A DNA stretch of 19,591 bases, taken from positions 1-19,591 of the forward strand of contig JAQSYR010000020.1 in assembly GCA_029256035.1 (NCBI GenBank), given 5' to 3'. Positions 13,151 to 19,591 of the stretch are shown here, one piece after another (the first letter of the stretch is position 1; each line of letters starts with the position of its first letter). This DNA comes from Anaerocolumna sp. (GTDB taxonomy: Bacteria; Bacillota; Clostridia; Lachnospirales; Lachnospiraceae). Made by a program: the position numbers and the translations under genes. The notes under the pieces were generated by a model. That model ran no database searches. It was not told the origin of the DNA and saw only the letters and a list, made by a program, of their open reading frames with translations.

Positions 13151-15997
13151 TTAATCTGAAATTGCATTTGTTGTTCCTTCCAATAAATCTGCAGGACTAT
13201 CAGTTAAAACTTCTGCGTCTTCCAAATCAAAATAATAACTATAAATATCTTTTGTTAATTCAACTGCAGTACTTGAGCTATAGCCATTAGGAATTACAGT
13301 TGCAATTGAAATCTCTGGATTATTATACGGTGCATAGGATACAAAAAGGGCATGGTTTGGTTTGAACTTGCTTTCTTGAGCCGTACCAGTTTTCCCTGCA
13401 ACAGTGATACCAATATCATGTAATGTATGATAGGAGGAACTGTTTTGTCCATTACCAACTTTATACATACCTTCATGCACAAGATTCCATGTAGTATCAC
13501 TAATATTATCTAGAGTAACTACCTTCTGATCAGATTCCAGTAAAGTTTTATTTTCTTTGTCTGTAATTCTGTCTAGGATGGTTAAATCAAACAAAGTTCC
13601 ACTATTTGCAACAGTTGTTACATATCTTGCTATCTGAACAGGTGTATAAGCATGAGAACCTTGACCAATTGCGGAACGAATGGAGTCTTCATCGGATATA
13701 TGAGGGTCAGACTCTTCCAGTTCTATACCTGATTTTTCATTAAACCCAAAAAGTGATGCATATTCGGATAATTTTTGTAAACCTAATTGATCATTATTAA
13801 CACCATTTTCATCTAATCCCAGACGCCAAGAGGCTTCGTAATAGAAGTAATTACATGATACCTCTAATGCTTTTGTAATGTCTACAGCCCCATGGCTGGT
13901 AGTTGACCAACATCTTGGTGCAAGAGCAATTCTATCGAAGACCAAATGATCATAAATAGTCTCAGTAGGTCCTACAGCACCTTCCTCTAAAATAGCAACA
14001 GAACTTACCATTTTAAATGTGGAACCTGGTGCCGTCTTTTGTTTTGTAGCACGATGATATAGAGGAGTTGTTAAATCACTATTTAACTGACTATAATACT
14101 GAGAATCAATTTTATTTGCCAGTTTATTGTTATCATAACTTGGATAGGAAACTAAAGCCCTAACCTCTCCTGTATTAACATCAGTTACTACAACAGATGC
14201 GCTGCATGGATCCAGCGCCAGCTGAGCTGGAGTAATCTCTAACTTTCTAATTTTATCTGTTATAAAAGTATAAGCAGAAATTATGCCTTTTTCCAGCTTC
14301 TCTTTATCTTCTTTATTGTATTTTATCACATTCTGATCATATAATAAAAGACAAATTTCAGTACCAGATAATTTATATGAATATATTAGATAATTATATA
14401 ATTTTTTATCAAAATTGTCATCATTTTTTAACAAATTAAACACAGTTTCAATTAAAATATCATATATTTCTGCCGTACTGTAATACTGATCTCCAATATT
14501 TAGTTTGGTTAAATCCACCCAGTTACTGGCAATGGCATACTGTAAAAACTGACTCAGACTTATTTCATCATTCTTATACTGTATGAATTTTTCATCACTT
14601 GTATTAATACTAGAAGCTACCAATATATCATTGTCAATTAAGACATCAGAATAAATATAGGAAAGATATTCTTGCATCTCTTCTGATTGTGAACCAGCTA
14701 AGGCAGTGCTGTTTAAACCAAGAAGACCTTTTAAACTATTAGCCGTATCTTCCTGTTTTGATAAGAACTTATGATACACCTGTTTTTCTAAAGCCGTTGC
14801 ATCATCTTCTTTAAATTCTTTTGTATCAATAATATTATTATTAATCAAAGCAAAATACACATCATAGATTGGTATTTTAATATCCGATGAGCTTTCTCCC
14901 CTTGTACCTGCACTACTGCTATTATTTATTTTAGAGAGTAAAATTCCAGCAAGATTTCTTTCGATTATCTGGTAAATAGCTTTTTGTAAAGCACTGTCTA
15001 TTGTTAAGTATATATCACTTCCGGCAATAGGATCGTTTCTAGTTAATGTCTCAACATATTTGCCAGATGAACTTACTGAAATTTCTTCTAATCCTTTGGT
15101 TCCAGCAAGATATTCTTCATATTCTTTTTCAATCCCTGTTTTTCCAATGACATCGGAACTGTTATAGTAATCGGATTCCTTCTGCAATTCCTCTAACTCA
15201 GCTCCACTGATTAAACCTGTATATCCAAGTATATGGGCAAAATAAATACTTTCATTATAATAGCGATAAGTCTGTTGTTTTATTTCAACGCCAGGGAGAC
15301 TGGTACTATTTTCCATAATAGCTGCAACCGTTTTATCATCTACATTAGAACAAATGATAACCTGATTATAAGCGGGCCAGTTAGTATATATAGCATATCG
15401 GAGAGTCATTATTTTCAGTGCTTCTTCTAATGTATATTTTTCATTAATGTTAAACATGGTAGAATATTTACCATTACCATACCGCATATATTGAAAAACT
15501 TCTTCTGCTGTTGCATTAATCTGGCTTTCATCCAGATCATTAACAGAACGAAGTCCATAAACATTCTTTTTAAATCGTAGTTCTGCATTACCAGTTTCAT
15601 TAAAATATAATCCGCCATTCTCATCGATAGAAATGCCAAATTCATTTTCTATAGTATTTCCATGTTCTTCTAAGAGCTGGATTAATCGATGAAGCATTGC
15701 ATTTCTGGCTTCATTTGTTGTTAGTTCTGAACTTTCTGAAAGAACAACTGCATAGGTTATCTCATTGGATGCAAGAAGTACCCCATTGGTATCATAAATA
15801 TTTCCTCTTGTACTCTTAATTTCTCTGGTTCTTACATCTTTAACAGCTAAATCCTCCGAATAATTTTCACCATTTACTATCTGTAATGTAAAAATTCGAT
15901 TTATAATTACACTAAATAACAAAATATATACAATTATAATAGGTACAAAGCGTGAGGTAAGCAGATGTTTAATTTTTTCTAAAAGTATGTCTAACAA
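13151..15997 (-). CDS. mrdA: PBP2-type (MrdA) class B penicillin-binding protein with large transpeptidase-domain insertion
   Basis: This is a monofunctional DD-transpeptidase that cross-links glycan made by RodA. It has a short cytoplasmic segment, one membrane helix (about 18-37), and a PBP dimerisation/pedestal domain containing TREIKSTRGNIYDTNG (57-72) and GYTGLISGAELEEL (258-271). The transpeptidase domain has STFK (Ser659 nucleophile, Lys662), SCN (714-716) and KTGTA (869-873). At 948 residues it is some 250-300 longer than usual PBP2. The excess lies between LTIDSALQKAIYQIIERNLA (331-350) and SASVVVTDVNTGEVRALVSY (599-618), as an insertion of about 235 residues rich in Asn, Asp, Lys and Ser. 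The start is TTG at 15997, directly after the mreD stop, with AGGAGG 8 bases upstream. Class is certain; PBP2 is favoured over a sporulation or division paralogue by position after mreD. Confidence 0.94.
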   Translation of the reverse strand: MLDILLEKIKHLLTSRFVPIIIVYILLFSVIINRIFTLQIVNGENYSEDLAVKDVRTREIKSTRGNIYDTNGVLLASNEITYAVVLSESSELTTNEARNAMLHRLIQLLEEHGNTIENEFGISIDENGGLYFNETGNAELRFKKNVYGLRSVNDLDESQINATAEEVFQYMRYGNGKYSTMFNINEKYTLEEALKIMTLRYAIYTNWPAYNQVIICSNVDDKTVAAIMENSTSLPGVEIKQQTYRYYNESIYFAHILGYTGLISGAELEELQKESDYYNSSDVIGKTGIEKEYEEYLAGTKGLEEISVSSSGKYVETLTRNDPIAGSDIYLTIDSALQKAIYQIIERNLAGILLSKINNSSSAGTRGESSSDIKIPIYDVYFALINNNIIDTKEFKEDDATALEKQVYHKFLSKQEDTANSLKGLLGLNSTALAGSQSEEMQEYLSYIYSDVLIDNDILVASSINTSDEKFIQYKNDEISLSQFLQYAIASNWVDLTKLNIGDQYYSTAEIYDILIETVFNLLKNDDNFDKKLYNYLIYSYKLSGTEICLLLYDQNVIKYNKEDKEKLEKGIISAYTFITDKIRKLEITPAQLALDPCSASVVVTDVNTGEVRALVSYPSYDNNKLANKIDSQYYSQLNSDLTTPLYHRATKQKTAPGSTFKMVSSVAILEEGAVGPTETIYDHLVFDRIALAPRCWSTTSHGAVDITKALEVSCNYFYYEASWRLGLDENGVNNDQLGLQKLSEYASLFGFNEKSGIELEESDPHISDEDSIRSAIGQGSHAYTPVQIARYVTTVANSGTLFDLTILDRITDKENKTLLESDQKVVTLDNISDTTWNLVHEGMYKVGNGQNSSSYHTLHDIGITVAGKTGTAQESKFKPNHALFVSYAPYNNPEISIATVIPNGYSSSTAVELTKDIYSYYFDLEDAEVLTDSPADLLEGTTNAISD

Positions 15998-16507
15998 TTA
16001 ATAAACCTCCTCTTCCTCTATATGAACCAAATGTTCATCAATAAGTATTAACAGTTTATACAAAAAAATGGATATAAATACAGTATATATAATTTCTGGT
16101 AATCCGATTCTTGTAAAGTAGAAGAATATATTTAATTTGCCTCTTAATAGAAATTCTAAGACATAGTATAAGAAAAAGTAAACAAACTCACTTACGCCAA
16201 TTAATATAATAGGAACCGTCATATCATTTAAATCAAATATTTTATTACTATAGCCATTAAAATAACCAACAAACATGTAGATAAATGCATACATGCCAAT
16301 TACATTTCCAAAACTAAAGTCAACTAAGAGTCCACAAAAGAATCCAACTAACAGGCCTTCTTTTTGACCATGCATAAAGGCAGAAGCTACAGTTACAATA
16401 AGAAGTAAATTGGGCACAACATTACCTAATGAAAACCACTGAAACACGGTAGTCTGCAGTAAGAAACATATGATAATTTCAATAGTTAGAATAATTAAAC
16501 GTTTCAA
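15998..16507 (-). CDS. mreD: Rod shape-determining protein MreD
   Basis: MreD is a polytopic membrane partner of MreC in the elongasome. The 169-residue protein is highly hydrophobic with about five membrane segments and has the MreD-like N-terminus (TIEIIICFLLQTTVFQWF, then GNVVPNLLLIVTVASAFMHG) and a GFFCGLLVDFSFGNVIGMYA segment. Its acidic C-terminus (HIEEEEVY) is cytoplasmic. The start is TTG at 16507, with GAGG eight bases upstream. It begins 21 bases after mreC and its stop touches the TTG of the PBP2 gene, so the two are translationally coupled. Confidence 0.93.
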   Translation of the reverse strand: MKRLIILTIEIIICFLLQTTVFQWFSLGNVVPNLLLIVTVASAFMHGQKEGLLVGFFCGLLVDFSFGNVIGMYAFIYMFVGYFNGYSNKIFDLNDMTVPIILIGVSEFVYFFLYYVLEFLLRGKLNIFFYFTRIGLPEIIYTVFISIFLYKLLILIDEHLVHIEEEEVY

Positions 16508-16528
16508 ATACTTTCCCTCTCTTACCTT

Positions 16529-17386
16529 TTATTCCAAATCCACCAATGCTTCTTTAACTTCTGTAATAATCAATACTTCCTCTAAACGTTCAAAATCCAC
16601 AGCCGGTGTTAAATATGCGGTCTTTTCCAGATTGCCGGAAGTAACTTGAATATTACTTATATATCCAATTAAAATACCCTGTAAATATTTATCACTAATA
16701 TGTGAAGTTACTACTTCGTAGCCATCGTAAATATCTGCTTTAATATCAATTAAATCAACACCGATTACACCATCTTCCATTAATTCAAGGTCCCCTCGAA
16801 CAATACAGGTATCAGACGTTTTTAGAAACATACCACTAACACGGCTTGAGTCATCAATAATAGACCTGACTTTGGACCAGTTCTTACCTACTTCTTCAAT
16901 AATTCCTACTAATCCATTACCAGCAATAACATTCATGTCTACTGCAATTCCATCATCGGCGCCTTTATCAATTGTAAATATATGATACCAGTTATTGGAA
17001 TCCTTACTAATTACTCTGGCTGCTACTTTAGGATAATCTGCATACTTTTGGTCTAATTGATAGAGATCACGAAAACGATCTAATTCGTATTTATCTTGAA
17101 GTAGAATCTTATTTTCGTAAGATAAGGTATCAACTTCTTCTTTTAAACGTTCATTTTCTTCTAAGAGCTGACTCATACTTGCAAGCTTGTCAAACTGGTC
17201 GAATATTGATCGACCTACTGTATTTATTCCCTTTTGCATTGGAGATATAACATTTCCTACTGCTGTTTTTACAGGTGACATCTCTTCACTGTATCGATAA
17301 GAGACAAATATTAAAATGATACATAAAACAGACAAAGTAATAAATATGTGTTTTGGATTTAAGTTTATTTTAGTTCGTCTTCTCAT
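16529..17386 (-). CDS. mreC: Rod shape-determining protein MreC
   Basis: MreC is a bitopic scaffold that activates PBP2-RodA outside the membrane. The 285 residues comprise a basic N-terminus, one membrane helix (about 13-29), a coiled coil (about 62-105, with SQLLEENERLKEEVDTLSYE) and the paired beta-barrel domain (about 115-275) containing NWYHIFTIDKGADDGIAVDM and NGLVGIIEEVGKNWSKVRSI. These are typical MreC features and length. ATG at 17386 has only an AAAGG at 13 bases, a weaker ribosome site than its neighbours. It lies 30 bases after mreB. Confidence 0.95.
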   Translation of the reverse strand: MRRRTKINLNPKHIFITLSVLCIILIFVSYRYSEEMSPVKTAVGNVISPMQKGINTVGRSIFDQFDKLASMSQLLEENERLKEEVDTLSYENKILLQDKYELDRFRDLYQLDQKYADYPKVAARVISKDSNNWYHIFTIDKGADDGIAVDMNVIAGNGLVGIIEEVGKNWSKVRSIIDDSSRVSGMFLKTSDTCIVRGDLELMEDGVIGVDLIDIKADIYDGYEVVTSHISDKYLQGILIGYISNIQVTSGNLEKTAYLTPAVDFERLEEVLIITEVKEALVDLE

Positions 17387-17416
17387 AATTAGACTCAGGC
17401 CTTTCCAGGTCTTATT

Positions 17417-18448
17417 TTACAATGACCCGCTAAAATTGGTTTGCTTTAGTGTATATGCTAAGGTTGATAATTTTTTGTCTTCAATTATCTTTCCAAGACC
17501 TTTCACAACTGTATTGGTTGGATCTTCACATATGTTAATTTTTAAATCTGTTTCTTTTGCTATTAAGGTATCTAACCCAGGTAAAGCTGATGACCCTCCG
17601 GTAATATATATTCCTGAATCAATAATATCAGAAGATATTTCTGGTGGCGTTCTTTCTAGTATAATCTTTACTGCATCAATTATTGTATAAATATATTCCA
17701 TAATGGAATCTAAAACCATGGAGGAACGAATATCAACTTCCGTTGGTAATCCTGTTACCACATTTCTTCCATATATTTTTATACTCTGTTCTTCCATAGG
17801 AAGAGCAGAAGCCAGTTTCATTTTAATTAACTCTGCTGTTTTTTCACCAATTATTAAATTATAATTCTTTTTAACAAAGCTTTTAATGGATTCATCAAAA
17901 CGATTTCCTCCTACTGGTATTAATTTACTTATTACAATGCCGCCCAGTGACATAATGGATACTTCTGTTGTATCGGCTCCAATATCAACAACCATAACTC
18001 CTTTAGCATTTGTAACATCAAGACCAGCTCCAATTGCATCTGCAATTGGCTTTTCAACGATTTTAATACTTTTTGCTTTAGCGTGAGAGCTTGCTACCAA
18101 ATCAAAAAATGCTCTTTTTTCAACTTCTGTAATATCAGAAGGAGTAGCCACAATAAATTCAGCGGAAGAAAATCTTCCAGCCTTATTATTAATTTTTTGC
18201 AACATAAAATTTAATAATTCCTGCATATTTGCCAAATCTGCAATCACTCCGTTTTTTACCGGATAAGTAACATTAATATTTGCCGGGGCTTTTCCATACA
18301 TTTCAAATGCCTCGTTACCTGCTGCTATTACTTTTTTTCTATCTACAATCGCAATAATATTCTTTTCATCTAAAATAACACCTTCGTGTTTGCGATATAT
18401 TTTAATGGTACTGGTTCCAAAGTCTATGCCATATACTTTTCCTGCCAT
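17417..18448 (-). CDS. mreB: Actin-like MreB homologue with altered ATPase motifs
   Basis: MreB forms membrane-bound filaments that orient lateral wall synthesis. At 343 residues the length is normal, and the fold motifs are readable: IDFGTSTIKIY (8-18, phosphate 1), PVKNGVIADL (63-72), VEKPIADAIGAG (131-142), VVDIGADTTEVS (153-164, phosphate 2), PVGGNRFDESI and ITGGSSALPGL (adenosine motif). Several normally invariant residues differ. Phosphate 2 is usually DIGGGTTEVA, and the second Glu of IEEPxAAAIGAG, proposed to position the attacking water, is Lys133 here. The start is the ATG at 18448, with GGAAGGAG upstream; a 16-codon longer frame would overlap radC and lacks support. It follows radC by 28 bases and heads mreBCD. 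Mbl or an MreB paralogue are alternatives. Confidence 0.9.
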   Translation of the reverse strand: MAGKVYGIDFGTSTIKIYRKHEGVILDEKNIIAIVDRKKVIAAGNEAFEMYGKAPANINVTYPVKNGVIADLANMQELLNFMLQKINNKAGRFSSAEFIVATPSDITEVEKRAFFDLVASSHAKAKSIKIVEKPIADAIGAGLDVTNAKGVMVVDIGADTTEVSIMSLGGIVISKLIPVGGNRFDESIKSFVKKNYNLIIGEKTAELIKMKLASALPMEEQSIKIYGRNVVTGLPTEVDIRSSMVLDSIMEYIYTIIDAVKIILERTPPEISSDIIDSGIYITGGSSALPGLDTLIAKETDLKINICEDPTNTVVKGLGKIIEDKKLSTLAYTLKQTNFSGSL

Positions 18449-18476
18449 GCCAGTTGTCTCCTTCCAAAATGCTGAC

Positions 18477-19175
18477 CTATAAATAGCCCTGCTCACCTAG
18501 GCTTACATATCTATTATCTCCAATAATAATATGATCCATAAGCTTAATTCCAATTAAATTTCCAACTTCTTTTAATCTCTTTGTTGTATTAATATCCTCT
18601 CTGCTAGGAGCAGGATCACCACTGGGGTGATTATGTAAGATTATAATATTAACGGCCTCGTATTTTAAAGCATGTAAAAATATTTCTCTTGGAGATAATA
18701 AAGAACTATTTACCGTACCAGAAGAAATCACCATATCTTTTAAAATCTTACTTTTGGAATCCAACATTAATAAGAGAATTTTCTCTTCCGTTAAATGACG
18801 CATATCCTGCATATAATAATTAGCAACCGCTTCTGGAGTAATAAACCTGACTGCCCCTTCATTGGTTGCTTTAGCCATACGTTTTGTTAATTCTGTAATA
18901 CATAACATTTGTATTGCCTTTACTCTACCTATCCCCTTAATGGATTGTAGTTCCTTTAAATTCATATGGTTTAATCCGATTAATCCAGGATAGTTTTTTG
19001 AATAGTTTAAAATGCCATAAGCCACATCAATAGAACGTTCATTCTTTGTCCCACTACGAATAATAATAGCTAATAATTCAGCATCAGATAAAACACCTGG
19101 ACCTAATTTCTCACATTTTTCATAGGGGCGTTCCGATAATGGTAATTCTTTTACAGTAATGTGATTTTTATTCAT
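18477..19175 (-). CDS. radC: RadC-family JAB/MPN-domain protein
   Basis: RadC homologues were once linked to DNA repair, but that role is not supported in well-studied bacteria; the domain is a probable metalloprotease/hydrolase fold. The 232 residues hold the family N-terminus (LPLSERPYEKCEKLGPGVLS, 11-30), a helix-hairpin-helix (ELQSIKGIGRVKAIQM, 75-90) and the full JAMM metal motif HNHPSGDPAPSREDI with His181, His183, Ser191 and Asp194. It appears complete and catalytically competent. ATG at 19175 has AGGAGG upstream. The radC-mreB order is conserved in many Firmicutes. It starts 49 bases after the DUF4321 gene. Confidence 0.95.
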   Translation of the reverse strand: MNKNHITVKELPLSERPYEKCEKLGPGVLSDAELLAIIIRSGTKNERSIDVAYGILNYSKNYPGLIGLNHMNLKELQSIKGIGRVKAIQMLCITELTKRMAKATNEGAVRFITPEAVANYYMQDMRHLTEEKILLLMLDSKSKILKDMVISSGTVNSSLLSPREIFLHALKYEAVNIIILHNHPSGDPAPSREDINTTKRLKEVGNLIGIKLMDHIIIGDNRYVSLGEQGYL

Positions 19176-19203
19176 ATTCCCTCCTAATTATTCTCTCTCC
19201 AAG

Positions 19204-19220
19204 AAAATCCTTAGGATTTT
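19204..19220. other. AT-rich palindrome after the DUF4321 gene
   Basis: AAAATCCT-T-AGGATTTT is a 17-base near-perfect palindrome (8-bp stem, single-base centre) starting four bases beyond the DUF4321 stop on the minus strand. As RNA the tiny loop would force a shorter stem. It could be a weak attenuator between the DUF4321 gene and radC, or a DNA-binding site. Confidence 0.4.
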
Positions 19221-19224
19221 AATT

Positions 19225-19500
19225 TTACAGTCTACGATATAAAAATACAGCTAATATAACGCCTAAAATACTTGCAATGGTAATTTTTATACGCAATCCA
19301 AAATGAATCACCATAATGCCAAGATCTAATCTTACTGTTCCAGTTCCATCTGCACCACCTATGCCAAAATCTTGTCCATAGTTCAGCCAAGATAAAACGG
19401 AAACGTCTTTTGCTAAATAACCGATAAAGCCACCTAAAACAATTCCTGCTAATATTAATAGGAACAATGCCCATGAATTCTTACCGTTTACTCTAGCCAT
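19225..19500 (-). CDS. DUF4321-family small membrane protein
   Basis: The 91-residue protein has two hydrophobic segments (about 10-30 and 72-90) separated by a Gly/Asp-rich extracytoplasmic loop and a GLRIKITIASILGVILAV second helix. This pattern, and its place upstream of radC-mreB, fits the DUF4321 family of clostridial membrane proteins with no known function. ATG at 19500 has GGAGG 7 bases upstream. A candidate promoter precedes it, so it may open the mre-min operon. A second overlapping frame here has no ribosome site and is not a gene. Confidence 0.85.
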   Translation of the reverse strand: MARVNGKNSWALFLLILAGIVLGGFIGYLAKDVSVLSWLNYGQDFGIGGADGTGTVRLDLGIMVIHFGLRIKITIASILGVILAVFLYRRL

Positions 19501-19533
19501 AATATTTCCTCCAATTGCGTAATTCTAGTGTTC

Positions 19534-19562
19534 ATTCTAACACAATTTGCATTTATTGTACA
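19534..19562 (-). promoter_or_regulatory. Candidate promoter of the DUF4321-radC-mre-min run
   Basis: On the minus strand TGTACA (19562-19557) is followed 17 bases later by TAGAAT (19539-19534), a fair sigma-A-like pair, about 33 bases before the ATG at 19500. The -35 is inside an inverted repeat ATTGTA-N9-TACAAT (19555-19575), which could be an operator. Confidence 0.5.
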
Positions 19563-19591
19563 TAAAAAATACAATAAAATCCTTTTATACC

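Noticed and set aside
12811..13290. 159-codon plus-strand frame opposite minC and the end of the PBP2 gene
   Set aside because: It is antisense to two clearly real genes, has low-complexity Ser/Leu/Ile-rich composition and no Shine-Dalgarno.
13294..13500. Minus-strand frame of 68 codons within the PBP2 gene
   Set aside because: It lies out of frame inside the conserved transpeptidase region; no start signal or family features.
17390..17412. Imperfect inverted repeat AGACCTGG / GCCTGAGTCT between mreB and mreC that might mask the mreC ribosome site
   Set aside because: Pairing needs mismatches and G:U pairs in the stem; too weak to support as a regulatory element.
18449..18496. Longer N-terminus for MreB
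   Set aside because: The extra 16 codons overlap the end of radC and precede the GGAAGGAG that serves the ATG at 18448; family alignment begins at that ATG.
19232..19474. Second minus-strand frame inside the DUF4321 gene
   Set aside because: The frame is rich in Arg, Trp and Phe, has no ribosome site, and the other frame has membrane helices and family features.

Overview
The window is a compact, low-GC (by eye roughly one third G+C) stretch of bacterial chromosome. It carries a nearly continuous minus-strand run of cell-shape, cell-division and housekeeping genes. The combination mreBCD - class B PBP - minCDE - RodA - mgsA, plus a separate run HlyD-like - yggS - sepF - yggT - ylmH - divIVA, is characteristic of Clostridia. 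The protein sequences look most like Lachnospiraceae (former Clostridium cluster XIVa). That assignment is inference from gene order and protein flavour; no rRNA is present. Shine-Dalgarno sequences are strong, and at least six genes appear to start with TTG.

Layout, following transcription on the minus strand (high to low coordinates). Run 1 (19500 to 8288): a DUF4321 membrane protein, radC, mreB, mreC, mreD, a very long PBP2-type transpeptidase, minC, minD, minE, rodA, an MgsA-like protein, a lipoprotein DD-carboxypeptidase and a small P-loop protein. It has a promoter-like region at about 19534-19562 and ends at a symmetrical terminator hairpin (8238-8262). A single plus-strand gene, a 66-residue DUF378 membrane protein (8004-8204), lies between the runs and converges on the same hairpin. 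Run 2 (7809 to the left edge): a HlyD-like membrane protein, an N-terminally truncated yggS, sepF, yggT, ylmH, divIVA, aroB, lspA, a 15-bp tandem-repeat array, an RluD-type pseudouridine synthase and a partial AAA/DUF4143-type ATPase that leaves the window.

Together, run 1 builds the elongasome (MreBCD, PBP2, RodA), trims its peptidoglycan (DD-carboxypeptidase) and places the division site (MinCDE). Run 2 supplies division and polarity proteins (SepF, DivIVA, YlmH, YggT), lipoprotein maturation (LspA) and a shikimate-pathway enzyme (AroB). Both MinE and DivIVA are present, so the cell has both classical topological regulators of division.

Most of the window is ordinary core genome, and I see no complete undescribed system. 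The points worth a second look are lesions or elaborations in otherwise familiar proteins: an MreB with Lys at the expected catalytic Glu and a changed phosphate loop, an MgsA homologue whose catalytic Asp is Leu, a YggS without its PLP-lysine half, and a PBP2 with an insertion of about 235 residues in its transpeptidase domain. The non-coding items are a seven-unit AT-rich minisatellite between lspA and rluD and a pair of mutually exclusive hairpins between mgsA and the carboxypeptidase gene. No gene-free stretch exceeds 300 bases. I found no tRNA, rRNA, CRISPR, insertion sequence or recognisable riboswitch.
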